Positions 1-8,611 of a stretch of DNA of 64,000 nt are shown here, piece by piece. The notes beneath the pieces were generated by a model. The model saw only the letters and a program-made list of their open reading frames with translations, made no database searches and had not been told where the DNA came from. A program made the position numbers and the translations under genes. Origin of the DNA: JAAYPI01 sp963668615. GTDB taxonomy: Bacteria; Bacteroidota; Bacteroidia; Bacteroidales; Paludibacteraceae. Location: positions 395,558-459,557 of the forward strand of contig CAXXCL010000002.1 of NCBI GenBank assembly GCA_963668615.2, in the 5' to 3' direction. Numbering within the stretch: position 1 is the first letter of the stretch; every line of letters begins with the position of its first letter.

Positions 1-998
1 CTCCGCAAACAGAAATAATGGAAACATTAATGGAAAACGAACCATGGAAAACAACAGGGATGGTTGTTTTGCAAGCAGAAAGTGAAGTGGCTGCTATCAA
101 CATGGTATATGGGGGTGCTGGTTGTGGTAAAAAGGTTATGACATCTTCTTCAAGTCCCGGAATGAGTTTGAAACAAGAAGGCATATCCTATATGGCAGGA
201 GCAAATCTTCCCGCTGTTATTGTTAGTGTCATGCGTGGAGGTCCTGGTTTGGGAACTATTCAACCAAGTCAGGCTGATTATTTTCAAACGGTAAAAGGTG
301 GTGGGCATGGCGATTATAAAATGATTACCTTGGCACCGGCTTCTGTTCAGGAAATGGCAGATTTTACGGTACTTGCTTTTGAATTGGCATTTAAATATAA
401 TATTGTTTGTGTTATTTTGGCCGATGGTATTATTGGACAAATGATGGAAAAGGTTGTATTGCCTCCTTTCCAACCAAGGTTGACAAACGAGGAAATAAAA
501 CAAAAATATCCTTGGGCAACAACAGGAAAAACTCCTGATAGACAACGAAATGTAATTACATCGTTGGAATTAGATTCTGCATTAATGGAACAACGCAATA
601 TTGATCTTCAAAAGAAATATCATTTGATAGAAGAAAATGAAGTTCGTGTTGAAGAAATTAATTGCGAAGATGCTGAATATTTGTTAATAGCTTTTGGAGC
701 ATCTGCTCGTATTTGTCAGAAAGTGATTGAATTAGCTAGAGAAGAGGGGATCAAATTAGGACTTCTTCGACCAATTACTTTGTTCCCCTTCCCTACTAAG
801 ATTATTAAAAATCGTACCGAAAAATTGAGAGGTATTTTGACTGTTGAATTAAATGCCGGACAAATGGTTGAAGATGTTCGCCTTGCTGTGAACGGTAAAA
901 TTCCCGTCGAACACTTTGGTCGTATGGGAGGTATTGTTCCAACTGTAGAAGAAGTTTTGGAGGCTACAAAGAATTTAATAGCCAATATACAAAAATAA
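1..998 (+). CDS. vorB: 2-oxoacid:ferredoxin oxidoreductase, alpha subunit (VorB type), 5' end outside window
   Basis: This is the alpha subunit of a CoA-dependent 2-oxoacid:ferredoxin oxidoreductase (branched-chain 2-oxoacid or 2-oxoglutarate type). The enzyme decarboxylates a 2-oxoacid to acyl-CoA in the cytoplasm and reduces ferredoxin. The reading frame is open from base 3, and the residues before the first internal Met (PQTEI) match the family, so the ATG at 18 is not the start and about 30 residues lie upstream. The pyrimidine-binding domain (QAESEVAAINMVYGGAGCG) and the RGGPGLGTIQPSQAD stretch are intact, as is the C-terminal domain (GRMGGIVPT). The beta subunit follows after 20 nt and the gamma subunit after that. 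The substrate cannot be fixed from sequence alone. Confidence 0.93.
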   Translation, partial: PQTEIMETLMENEPWKTTGMVVLQAESEVAAINMVYGGAGCGKKVMTSSSSPGMSLKQEGISYMAGANLPAVIVSVMRGGPGLGTIQPSQADYFQTVKGGGHGDYKMITLAPASVQEMADFTVLAFELAFKYNIVCVILADGIIGQMMEKVVLPPFQPRLTNEEIKQKYPWATTGKTPDRQRNVITSLELDSALMEQRNIDLQKKYHLIEENEVRVEEINCEDAEYLLIAFGASARICQKVIELAREEGIKLGLLRPITLFPFPTKIIKNRTEKLRGILTVELNAGQMVEDVRLAVNGKIPVEHFGRMGGIVPTVEEVLEATKNLIANIQK

Positions 999-1018
999 GC
1001 TGCTAAATAATTAAGAAT

Positions 1019-1780
1019 ATGACAACTCAAGAAATAGTAAAACCTGAAAATTTGGTATATACCAAACCTTCAGTAATGAACGATACTACGATGCACTATT
1101 GCCCTGGTTGTAGCCATGGTGTAGTACACAAATTAATAGCTGAAGTGATAGAAGAAATGGGTATTCAAGAGGAAACCATAGGCATAGCCCCTGTTGGTTG
1201 TGCAGTTTTTGCTTATAATTACCTAGATATAGATTGGCAAGAAGCTGCTCACGGAAGAGCTCCGGCATTAGCTACAGCCGTAAAACGTTTGATGCCTGAA
1301 AAATTTGTTTTTACTTACCAAGGTGATGGCGATTTGGCCGCTATAGGTACAGCTGAAACCATTCATGCTTGCAACAGAGGTGAAAATATTGTAATCATAT
1401 TTATCAACAATGGCATTTATGGCATGACAGGAGGTCAGATGGCTCCTACTACGTTGGAGGGTATGAAAACAGCTACAACGCCTTATGGTAGAAATGTTGA
1501 ATTGAATGGTTATCCATTGCCAATTACGAACTTAGTTGCTTTATTAAAAGGTACCCGTTATGTGACACGTCAAAGTGTTCATACGGCAGCTGCTGTTAGA
1601 AAAGCAAAACAAGCTATTAGAAAGGCTTTTGAAAATTCAAAAGAAACTAAAGGAACTTCTTTTGTAGAAATTGTTTCAACATGTAGTTCCGGTTGGAAAA
1701 TGACCCCAGTGAACTCAAATAAATGGATGGAAGAAAATATGTTTAAAGAATATCCTATAGGAGATTTGAAAAACGAATAA
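1019..1780 (+). CDS. 2-oxoacid:ferredoxin oxidoreductase, TPP-binding beta subunit
   Basis: This 253-residue subunit carries the thiamine diphosphate pyrophosphate-binding domain of the oxidoreductase whose alpha subunit lies just upstream. The visible signatures are MHYCPGCSHG near residue 22, which contributes to the family's iron-sulfur or TPP site, and the TPP/Mg motif GDGD followed by INNGIYGMTGGQ (residues about 102 to 140). Length is normal for the short stand-alone beta subunits of Bacteroidota. The 20-nt gap to the upstream gene and 12-nt gap to the gamma gene indicate one operon. The gene could equally be called korB; substrate preference (2-oxoisovalerate or 2-oxoglutarate) is not visible. 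Confidence 0.93.
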   Translation: MTTQEIVKPENLVYTKPSVMNDTTMHYCPGCSHGVVHKLIAEVIEEMGIQEETIGIAPVGCAVFAYNYLDIDWQEAAHGRAPALATAVKRLMPEKFVFTYQGDGDLAAIGTAETIHACNRGENIVIIFINNGIYGMTGGQMAPTTLEGMKTATTPYGRNVELNGYPLPITNLVALLKGTRYVTRQSVHTAAAVRKAKQAIRKAFENSKETKGTSFVEIVSTCSSGWKMTPVNSNKWMEENMFKEYPIGDLKNE

Positions 1781-1792
1781 CATTAAAATCAT

Positions 1793-2335
1793 ATGAAAGA
1801 AGAAATAATAATAGCTGGTTTTGGTGGACAAGGAGTCTTGTCAATGGGAAAAATATTAGCATATTCCAGCTTACTTGAAGGGAAAGAAGTAAGTTGGTAT
1901 CCTTCTTATGGTCCCGAACAAAGAGGAGGTACTGCAAATGTTACCGTTATTGTTAGTGACAACAGAATTAGCTCGCCCGTATTAAATAGCTTTGATGCAG
2001 CAATAATTTTAAATCAACAGTCATTAGACAAATTTGAAAGTAAAGTTAAACCTGGCGGAATCCTTATTTTTGATGGTTATGGCATTAGCAAGGAACCTAC
2101 CAGAAAAGATATTACAATATATCGCATCGATGCCATGAATACTTCCATTGAAATGAATGCCGCTAAATCGTTTAATATGATTATTCTAGGCGGCTTACTT
2201 CATGTTCTTCCTTTTGTAAAAATTGAATCTATCATGAAAGGTTTGGAAAAAACTTTACCGGAAAGACATCATCATTTGCTTCCTATGAATGAAGCTGCTA
2301 TCAAAAAAGGTATGGAAATAATTAAAAAATTATAA
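1793..2335 (+). CDS. 2-oxoacid:ferredoxin oxidoreductase, gamma subunit
   Basis: This 180-residue protein is the gamma (catalytic domain III) subunit of the same oxidoreductase. The N-terminus GFGGQGVLSMGKILA is the glycine-rich signature of the pyruvate/ketoisovalerate gamma family, followed by SYGPEQRGGTANVTV, which helps form the CoA and domain interface. It completes the alpha-beta-gamma set, with a 12-nt gap to the beta gene. A separate small ferredoxin-like delta subunit is not seen here; in related operons it lies upstream of alpha and would be outside this window. A strong hairpin terminator follows 30 nt after the stop. Confidence 0.92.
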   Translation: MKEEIIIAGFGGQGVLSMGKILAYSSLLEGKEVSWYPSYGPEQRGGTANVTVIVSDNRISSPVLNSFDAAIILNQQSLDKFESKVKPGGILIFDGYGISKEPTRKDITIYRIDAMNTSIEMNAAKSFNMIILGGLLHVLPFVKIESIMKGLEKTLPERHHHLLPMNEAAIKKGMEIIKKL

Positions 2336-2364
2336 GGCTATTTTAATCAATAGTTGGTACAAAA

Positions 2365-2399
2365 AGAAAGCCTACAAACATTCCATTTGTAGGCTTTCT
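2365..2399. terminator. bidirectional intrinsic terminator
   Basis: A perfect 14-bp stem (2365-2378 with 2386-2399) encloses a 7-nt loop. A-rich sequence precedes it and a T-run follows it, so it can stop transcription from both sides. It sits between the convergent oxidoreductase operon and trxA. Confidence 0.9.
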
Positions 2400-2408
2400 A
2401 ATTTTTTT

Positions 2409-2723
2409 CTATAACAAAGCTTTGATTTTATCTTCTATCGTATTTTTAGGAGCAGCACCAACCTGTTTATCCACAATTTCTCCATTCTTGAAAAACAATA
2501 TAGTTGGTATGTTTCGAATTCCATATTTTGAGGCAACATCGTTATTATCGTCTACATCAACCTTTCCTATAAGAACCTTCCCTTCATATTCGGAAGCTAA
2601 CTCTTCAATAATTGGAGTTACCATACGGCAAGGTCCACACCAATTTGCCCAAAAATCAGCTACCACAACTACGTTATTTGCGAGAAGTTCTTCAAAATTC
2701 GAATCTGTAAATTCTTTTGCCAT
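2409..2723 (-). CDS. trxA: thioredoxin
   Basis: This is a 104-residue cytoplasmic thioredoxin, a dithiol reductant for ribonucleotide reductase, methionine sulfoxide reductase and other partners. The active site WCGPC is at residues 28 to 32, and the cis-proline loop NIPTILFF and the GAAP end of the fold are in place. There is no signal peptide, in contrast to the exported thioredoxin-like protein at 44439-44885. It is transcribed alone, towards the shared terminator at 2365-2399. A Bacteroidota promoter lies upstream at 2775-2806. Confidence 0.96.
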   Translation of the reverse strand: MAKEFTDSNFEELLANNVVVVADFWANWCGPCRMVTPIIEELASEYEGKVLIGKVDVDDNNDVASKYGIRNIPTILFFKNGEIVDKQVGAAPKNTIEDKIKALL

Positions 2724-2774
2724 GATTTATCTATTTTATGTAATTATTGAATAAAATTTGCTTTTGGTATGGTG

Positions 2775-2806
2775 CAAAATTATAGATAATAACTTGCTTT
2801 CCCAAA
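2775..2806 (-). promoter_or_regulatory. predicted promoter of trxA
   Basis: On the minus strand, TTTG (2803-2806), a 20-nt spacer and TAATTTTG (2775-2782) match the Bacteroidota primary sigma pattern TTTG-N19/20-TAnnTTTG. It lies about 50 nt before the trxA start. Confidence 0.65.
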
Positions 2807-2807
2807 T

Positions 2808-5800
2808 TTAATTGATGGTATAATCCAATATTTCTTCTTCTTTCTTTTCTTTTAAAAAATGAAAAAAATGTTTATTAAATGCGATCTTTTCTTTCCTTTT
2901 AAATAGAGAAACATTCCATCTATTTTCAATATCGGTAATATTTGTGTACAACAATGTGTGTGTCTCTTTTTCTTTTTTGCCATTGATGTAAAAAGAAAAT
3001 TCTTCGGTTAATTCTTGCGAAATATTTACTAAAGGAATAGTTACTTTTATTTTTTCAATAGATTTTTCTTTCAGCTCTTCTAATAACTTTATAGTATTTA
3101 TTCTGAAAACCAACTCTTTACTTTTGGCTTCATCTTCCGGTTTTGGTTTGAACTTATAATTTGCTCCTTTTTCTTCAACAACACCTTGCAGGTAGATATA
3201 CAGATGTTCCTTCAAAAATCTATCTAAGTCAATATATTGTTTGCCGAAAAGCACAAATTCATGTGTACCGGAATAATCTTCCAATACGAATCTACCATAA
3301 GGAGAGTTCATTTTACTAATTCCTCGTATAACTTTTGTTATTATACCTCCTACTTTAATTGGATTAGATCCAAATTTTTCTTGTAGAGCATTAATATCAC
3401 TCAAATTACACAGTTGTTCGTTGCAAAGACATTCCATTTCAATCTCATATTCGTCTAGCGGATGAGCAGAAAGAAAAATGCCAATTAACTCTTTTTCTTT
3501 GCTAAGTTTCTCCAAATTAGACCATTCAGGAACATTTGGAATTTCAGGTTTTTGAATCTCAATAGTGTCACATCCTCCAAAAAGAGAATTTTGCATACTT
3601 TGTGAGTCTATTTGAAATTTATTGGCATAGCGAATTAATGCTTCCAACACTATTTCACCTTTACTATTTTCGGCAAAAAAAGCTTCCCTTTTTATGTCTG
3701 CAAATTCATCAAAAGCACCTGAAAGGGCTAAACTTTCAATGGCCTTTTTGTTGCAAGCATTTAAGTTGACACGTTCTAAGAAATTAAATACACTGGTAAA
3801 TCGTCCATTTTTTTCGCGTTCTTCGACGATAGCTTCCACAGCTCCCTCGCCTACTCCCTTTATGCCCCCTAATCCAAAACGAATATCACCATTTTTATTG
3901 GAAATAAAATTCAAGTTACTTTCGTTTACGTCGGGTCCTAATACTTTTATGCCAAGAGATTTACAATCCTCCATAAACTTAGTGACTTCACTGATGTTAT
4001 CCTTGTTACGAGTCAAGTTGGCAGCCATGAAATCGGCAGGGTAATGTGCTTTTAAATAGGCTGTTTGATATGAAATCCACGAATAACAAGTGGCATGCGA
4101 TTTATTGAATGCATATTTGGCAAATTCAGCCCAATCTTTCCATATTTTTTCCAGTTTCTCGATGGGACCGTACCCATTTTTTGTTGCACCATCAATGAAT
4201 TTGACCTTTAATGTATCCATCTTTTTTTGCAACTTCTTACCCATTGCTTTTCTGAGTTCATCGGATTCACCTCGTGTAAAGTTAGCCAAGTCGCGGCTCA
4301 GTAACATGACCTGTTCTTGATAAACGGTAATTCCATAAGTCTCCTTCAAACGCTTTTCCATAATAGGAAAATCATATTCAATAGGTTCTTTACCATTTTT
4401 TCGGTTAATAAAACTGGGAATATAAGCCATTGGACCAGGTCTGTACAAGGCATTCATCGCAATTAAGTCTTCAAAACAAGAAGGACTTAATTCCTTTAAG
4501 TATTTTTGCATACCTCCCGATTCAAACTGGAATGTTCCGGTTGTTAATCCATTGCTATACAGTTGGTAAGTTTCTTTGTCGTCAATAGGAATTGTACTTA
4601 TATCAATGTCTATTCCTTTCGATTTTTTTATGTTGGAAAGAGCCTCATTGATGATAGAAAGAGTCTTTAGTCCTAAAAAGTCCATTTTTATCAGACCAAC
4701 AGTCTCTATGGTTGAACCTTCATATTGAGTAACAAGTGTATTCTCATTGTTTTTATCCGTACATAGTGGAACAAAATTAGTTAGATCATCGGCACCAATA
4801 ATAACGCCACATGCGTGAATTCCTACTTGACGAACAGTCCCCTCCAACATTTCAGCATATTTCAACGTATCTGAAAGTTGTTGGTTGTCAGAATAGCGAG
4901 CCTCTTTTAACTCAGGTATTCTTTCTATACAGTTTTTGATTGTTACCTTGGGAGCTTTACCATTTTCTTCCGGAAAATTTATAGGAATTAATTTTGTCAG
5001 CCTATCTGATTCTGATAATGGTAGTTTTTGAACACGAGCAACGTCCTTGATTGCCATTTTTGTTGCCATCGTTCCGTAAGTAACAATTTGGGCTACACGT
5101 TCTTTGCCATATTTTTTACTCACCCATTCAAGTACTTTACCTCTACCGTCATCATCAAAATCAATATCAATATCAGGCATGGAAATACGGTCAGGATTCA
5201 AAAAACGTTCAAACAGCAAATCATATTTTAGAGGATCTATATCGGTTATTTTGAGGCAATAAGCAACAACTGAACCTGCAGCAGAACCACGACCAGGACC
5301 AACTGCTACACCCATATTACGAGCTGCCTGTATAAAATCCTGCACAATAAGAAAATATCCGGGAAATCCCATTGTCTTCATTACATGTAATTCAAACGTA
5401 AGACGATCTTTTATTTCCTGTGACATATCTTCCCCATAACGAATTTTTGCACCTTCCATCGCCAACTCCTTCAAATAATCAGCTTCTAGTTTAATACGGT
5501 ATAGTTTATTATATCCACCAAGCTTTTCTATTTTCTTTTTTGCCTCTTTTTCGGATAAAACTAAGTTGCCATTTTCATCGTACGTAAATTCCTTAAACAG
5601 GTCTTCTTTTGTATATTTTTTTCTATATTCTTCCTCTGTTCCAAACGTTTCTGGTATCATGAAAGTCGGCATAAGAGCATTAGAATCTAAGCCGTAATAT
5701 TCTACCTTATTGGCTATTTCCAAAGTATTTTCGAGAGCTTCCGGTATATCCGAAAAGATTTCGGACATTTCTTTGTTTGTTTTTAACCATTCTTGTTTGG

Positions 5801-6659
5801 TATAATGCATTCGATTCGGATCGTCCAAATCTTTACCTGTACTCAAACAGATAAGCCTGTCGTGAGCCTCCGCATGTTCCTCTTCTACAAAATGAACATC
5901 ATTGGTAGCAATAAGCTTGGTATTTGTTTTACGGGCAAGTTGTACCAAATATTCATTTTGCCTTTTTTGCTTTTCGTAAACAGTGGTGTCTCCTCCCGGT
6001 TTATCAGTCTTATGTCGTTGTAATTCAATATAATAATCATCTCCAAAAAGTTTTTTAAACCAGAGAATGCTCTTTTCAGCTCCGGCAATATCACCCACCT
6101 CAATTAGTTTGTGAATTTCTCCTCCCAAACAAGCGGAACTAACAATTAAACCCTCTTTATATTTTTCCAGTAATTCTTTATCTATTCGTGGTCGGTAATA
6201 GAAACCATCCATGAAGCCAAACGAAACAAGCTTACATAAATTTTTATAGCCTTGTTTGTTTTTTGCAAGCAAAATAAGGTGATGACCACTTCTGTCTTGT
6301 TCCTCTTTTTTGTTAAGGCGTGAATTTCTGGCAACATAAACTTCGCAACCTAAAATAGGTTTTATACGCTTTTTCTCTAAAGTTTCTTTTTCGAGTTTTA
6401 GTTTATTAATTTCTTCTGTATTTTCGATATCTAAAGTCTGCATTCGTTCGTTAATAGTTGCAATATCTCTATTAACAGAAGAATTTTTAGAAGTTGCATA
6501 ATCGATAAATTCTTTGATTCCATACATGCAACCATGGTCAGTAAGAGCTATAGCAGGCATTCCATCTGCCTGAGCTTTATCAATCAAACCTGAAATTGTG
6601 GACATACCATCCAATATGGAGTAAAAAGAGTGAACATGCAAATGGACGAAAGAACTCAT
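2808..6659 (-). CDS. dnaE: DNA polymerase III alpha subunit
   Basis: This 1283-residue protein is the replicative polymerase catalytic subunit. The N-terminal PHP domain begins with FVHLHVHSFYSILDG, and the polymerase active-site aspartates are in PDIDIDFDDDG near residue 493. The palm and finger segments GPGRGSAAGSVVAYCL and RPGPMAYIPSFI are present, followed by a helix-hairpin-helix region (GLGGIKGVGEGAVEAI) and a C-terminal OB fold. A charged coiled insertion at about residues 60 to 100 interrupts the PHP domain, as is common in Bacteroidota DnaE. It is monocistronic, with a promoter at 6691-6719. The length is full for the phylum. Confidence 0.97.
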   Translation of the reverse strand: MSSFVHLHVHSFYSILDGMSTISGLIDKAQADGMPAIALTDHGCMYGIKEFIDYATSKNSSVNRDIATINERMQTLDIENTEEINKLKLEKETLEKKRIKPILGCEVYVARNSRLNKKEEQDRSGHHLILLAKNKQGYKNLCKLVSFGFMDGFYYRPRIDKELLEKYKEGLIVSSACLGGEIHKLIEVGDIAGAEKSILWFKKLFGDDYYIELQRHKTDKPGGDTTVYEKQKRQNEYLVQLARKTNTKLIATNDVHFVEEEHAEAHDRLICLSTGKDLDDPNRMHYTKQEWLKTNKEMSEIFSDIPEALENTLEIANKVEYYGLDSNALMPTFMIPETFGTEEEYRKKYTKEDLFKEFTYDENGNLVLSEKEAKKKIEKLGGYNKLYRIKLEADYLKELAMEGAKIRYGEDMSQEIKDRLTFELHVMKTMGFPGYFLIVQDFIQAARNMGVAVGPGRGSAAGSVVAYCLKITDIDPLKYDLLFERFLNPDRISMPDIDIDFDDDGRGKVLEWVSKKYGKERVAQIVTYGTMATKMAIKDVARVQKLPLSESDRLTKLIPINFPEENGKAPKVTIKNCIERIPELKEARYSDNQQLSDTLKYAEMLEGTVRQVGIHACGVIIGADDLTNFVPLCTDKNNENTLVTQYEGSTIETVGLIKMDFLGLKTLSIINEALSNIKKSKGIDIDISTIPIDDKETYQLYSNGLTTGTFQFESGGMQKYLKELSPSCFEDLIAMNALYRPGPMAYIPSFINRKNGKEPIEYDFPIMEKRLKETYGITVYQEQVMLLSRDLANFTRGESDELRKAMGKKLQKKMDTLKVKFIDGATKNGYGPIEKLEKIWKDWAEFAKYAFNKSHATCYSWISYQTAYLKAHYPADFMAANLTRNKDNISEVTKFMEDCKSLGIKVLGPDVNESNLNFISNKNGDIRFGLGGIKGVGEGAVEAIVEEREKNGRFTSVFNFLERVNLNACNKKAIESLALSGAFDEFADIKREAFFAENSKGEIVLEALIRYANKFQIDSQSMQNSLFGGCDTIEIQKPEIPNVPEWSNLEKLSKEKELIGIFLSAHPLDEYEIEMECLCNEQLCNLSDINALQEKFGSNPIKVGGIITKVIRGISKMNSPYGRFVLEDYSGTHEFVLFGKQYIDLDRFLKEHLYIYLQGVVEEKGANYKFKPKPEDEAKSKELVFRINTIKLLEELKEKSIEKIKVTIPLVNISQELTEEFSFYINGKKEKETHTLLYTNITDIENRWNVSLFKRKEKIAFNKHFFHFLKEKKEEEILDYTIN

Positions 6660-6690
6660 AATCGAAATGTGTTAAGAAACTTTAGACTTT

Positions 6691-6719
6691 CAAAAGTAGC
6701 AATTTTACACCTGCCTCAA
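6691..6719 (-). promoter_or_regulatory. predicted promoter of dnaE
   Basis: The minus-strand -7 element TACTTTTG (6691-6698) matches TAnnTTTG. A TTG (6717-6719) lies upstream with an 18-nt spacer. It is about 30 nt before the dnaE start. Confidence 0.55.
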
Positions 6720-6770
6720 GGAATGATTAATCAAAAGTTATAAACAAAAAGAAGAAATTAGACATGAATT

Positions 6771-6801
6771 TTTGTCTCTTGATTTCAAATAATTACCTTC
6801 G
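6771..6801 (+). promoter_or_regulatory. predicted promoter of the AlkD-type gene
   Basis: TTTG (6771-6774), a 19-nt spacer and TACCTTCG (6794-6801) fit the Bacteroidota consensus with one mismatch. The downstream ATG is at 6826. Confidence 0.6.
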
Positions 6802-6825
6802 TTTCGCAAATAAAAAAACATTAAA

Positions 6826-7512
6826 ATGACTATTGATAGCATACTTACAGAATTACGCAGTCATCAATCTTCTGCTGTATTGGCAGGACAAAAACGATTC
6901 GGAATAGCGAATGAAACAGGCATAGGCGTTTCTGTTCCAATTTTGCGAGCAATGGCTAAGAAGATAGGTAAAAATCAACCTCTTTCCATTGAGTTATGGA
7001 ATACAAATATCCATGAAGCAAGATTGTTAGCATCAATGATTGGAGTTCCCTCCGAAGTAACGGAAAAACAATTTGACGATTGGACAACTGACTTTGATTC
7101 ATGGGATATATGTGACATGACTTGCTCTAATCTATTTGATAAAACGCCCTTTGTTGTTGATAAAATTTTTGAATATGCTTTGAGAAAAGAAGAATTTGTG
7201 AAAAGAACAGCTTTTGCGTTAATGGCAACTTATGCTGTTCATTCGAAAGACGTTAATAATGAAATTTTCGAGCAATTTTTACCACTAATTGAAAGAGAAG
7301 CTTGCGATGATCGGAATTTTGTCAGAAAGGCAGTCAATTGGGGGTTGAGACAAATAGGCAAAAGAAATTTGTATTTGTACGAAAAAGCAAATGAATGTGC
7401 TATTCAAGTCGCAAAACAATCCAGCAAATCAGCTCAATGGATTGCAAGAGATGCTCTTCGCGAATTTAGCGAAGAAAAAATCATCGAAAGAATTAAACAA
7501 AAATCTGTGTGA
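6826..7512 (+). CDS. DNA alkylation repair protein (AlkD-type HEAT-repeat family)
   Basis: This 228-residue all-helical protein belongs to the AlkD-like DNA alkylation repair family, which uses HEAT-like repeats to cradle damaged DNA and release N3- or N7-alkylated purines. Supporting segments are the N-terminal GVSVPILRAMAKKIG, HEARLLASMIGV (residues about 66 to 77), DSWDICDMTCSNLF, FVRKAVNWGLRQIGKRN and the C-terminal QWIARDALREF, all in family order. The protein is the usual length for the short Bacteroidota form. It stands alone between dnaE and purN, and its 3' end is 7 nt from the convergent purN stop. Some family members have no measured glycosylase activity, so the exact activity is inferred. 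Confidence 0.88.
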   Translation: MTIDSILTELRSHQSSAVLAGQKRFGIANETGIGVSVPILRAMAKKIGKNQPLSIELWNTNIHEARLLASMIGVPSEVTEKQFDDWTTDFDSWDICDMTCSNLFDKTPFVVDKIFEYALRKEEFVKRTAFALMATYAVHSKDVNNEIFEQFLPLIEREACDDRNFVRKAVNWGLRQIGKRNLYLYEKANECAIQVAKQSSKSAQWIARDALREFSEEKIIERIKQKSV

Positions 7513-7519
7513 AGTGTGC

Positions 7520-8083
7520 TCAATGAATCCAAAGTTTTTCTAATATTTTTGGGAAAAATTCGTATTCCAAAGCATGTACTTTTTGAGCCACGTCATCAGC
7601 CAAATCAGTTGCTAAAACAGAACATTTAGCTTGAAAAATAATTTGACCTTCATCATAGTTCTCATTAACATAATGTATGGTAATTCCCGATTCTTTTTCT
7701 TGAGCTTCCACAACTGCTTTATGGACAAAATCTCCATACATGCCTTTCCCTCCAAATTTTGGAAGTAAGGCAGGATGAATATTAACTATTTTATTAGGAA
7801 ACGCTTTTAAAATATTTTCCGGAACTTTCAACAAGAAACCAGCCAATACAATAAAATTAATGTTTTCCTTTTGTAAAAGAGACAAAACATCACCCCGCAT
7901 AAATTGATCTTTAGTAAAAAAAAAGGAAGAAATTCCAAGTCTTTTTGCACGTTCGTGAACAAATGCGTCCGATTTATTAGATATAACTAAAGGAAAAACA
8001 ACGTATTTTTTATCTGAAAAATAGTGAATTATATTTTCAGCATTACTACCTGAACCTGAAGCAAATATGGCAACTCTATTCAT
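7520..8083 (-). CDS. purN: phosphoribosylglycinamide formyltransferase
   Basis: This 187-residue enzyme transfers a formyl group from 10-formyltetrahydrofolate to GAR in purine synthesis. The N-terminal FASGSGSNAENI binds the ribonucleotide phosphate. The NIHPALLPKFGGKGMYGDFVH block holds the catalytic Asn-His pair, and GITIHYVNENYDEGQII carries the catalytic Asp region. The open frame extends upstream to 8155, but a promoter -7 element at 8110-8117 lies inside that extension. Transcription would therefore start near 8103, so the ATG at 8083 (MNRVAIF) is chosen. The gene points away from acpP. Confidence 0.94.
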   Translation of the reverse strand: MNRVAIFASGSGSNAENIIHYFSDKKYVVFPLVISNKSDAFVHERAKRLGISSFFFTKDQFMRGDVLSLLQKENINFIVLAGFLLKVPENILKAFPNKIVNIHPALLPKFGGKGMYGDFVHKAVVEAQEKESGITIHYVNENYDEGQIIFQAKCSVLATDLADDVAQKVHALEYEFFPKILEKLWIH

Positions 8084-8109
8084 GTTTTTTGTCTCTATAA
8101 TAATAGATA

Positions 8110-8140
8110 CAAAAGTAGTATTTCGAATTTGATTATGCAA
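8110..8140 (-). promoter_or_regulatory. predicted promoter of purN
   Basis: On the minus strand TTG (8138-8140), a 20-nt spacer and TACTTTTG (8110-8117) fit the consensus. The predicted transcription start near 8103 rules out the longer purN reading frame. Confidence 0.65.
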
Positions 8141-8235
8141 TTTTGATTTTGTCAATAAAAATTTCCAATAAAAACCAACTATGTCTTATCTCTAAATAAC
8201 TGATTACCAAAAAGAATACTCAAAAAATCAATAAT

Positions 8236-8273
8236 AAAAAGTGCACAATAGCTCTCCGTTTGTGCACTTTTTT
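8236..8273. terminator. intrinsic terminator-like hairpin between divergent genes
   Basis: GTGCACAA (8241-8248) pairs with TTGTGCAC (8260-8267). The stem is extended by five A-T pairs on the outside, with T-runs on both strands. It lies between divergent purN and acpP and upstream of the acpP promoter, so it is not at the end of any recognised gene. Confidence 0.75.
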
Positions 8274-8307
8274 GATAAAATACTATTTTATTTCAATAAA
8301 AATATTG

Positions 8308-8315
8308 TACCTTTG
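8308..8315 (+). promoter_or_regulatory. predicted -7 promoter element of acpP
   Basis: TACCTTTG matches the Bacteroidota -7 consensus exactly. The -33 region is only a T-run without the usual G. The acpP ATG is 46 nt downstream, giving a leader of about 40 nt. Confidence 0.6.
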
Positions 8316-8361
8316 CCTCGCAAAATTTCAATAATTTATTACTAACTAAAAACTAAAAGTT

Positions 8362-8595
8362 ATGTCTGAAGTTGCAGAAAAGGTAAAAGCTATCATTGTA
8401 GAAAAATTAGGAGTAGAAGAATCAGAAGTTGTTCCAACAGCTAGTTTCACCAACGATTTAGGAGCTGATTCTCTTGACACAGTGGAAATGATTATGGAAT
8501 TTGAAAAAGAATTCGGTATATCTATTCCAGATGATCAAGCTGAAAAAATTTCTACAGTAGGCGATGCAATCGCTTATATTGAAGCAAATAAATAA
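8362..8595 (+). CDS. acpP: acyl carrier protein
   Basis: This 77-residue acidic protein carries growing fatty-acyl chains on a 4'-phosphopantetheine arm. The attachment serine is Ser37 in GADSLDTVEM. The four-helix ACP pattern and length are typical. The fabF start is 16 nt downstream of its stop, the order found throughout Bacteroidota (acpP-fabF-rnc). It has its own strong -7 element at 8308-8315, and the operon probably reads through to the acyl-CoA synthetase. Confidence 0.97.
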   Translation: MSEVAEKVKAIIVEKLGVEESEVVPTASFTNDLGADSLDTVEMIMEFEKEFGISIPDDQAEKISTVGDAIAYIEANK

Positions 8596-8611
8596 TTTAT
8601 TTAACTTTAGT

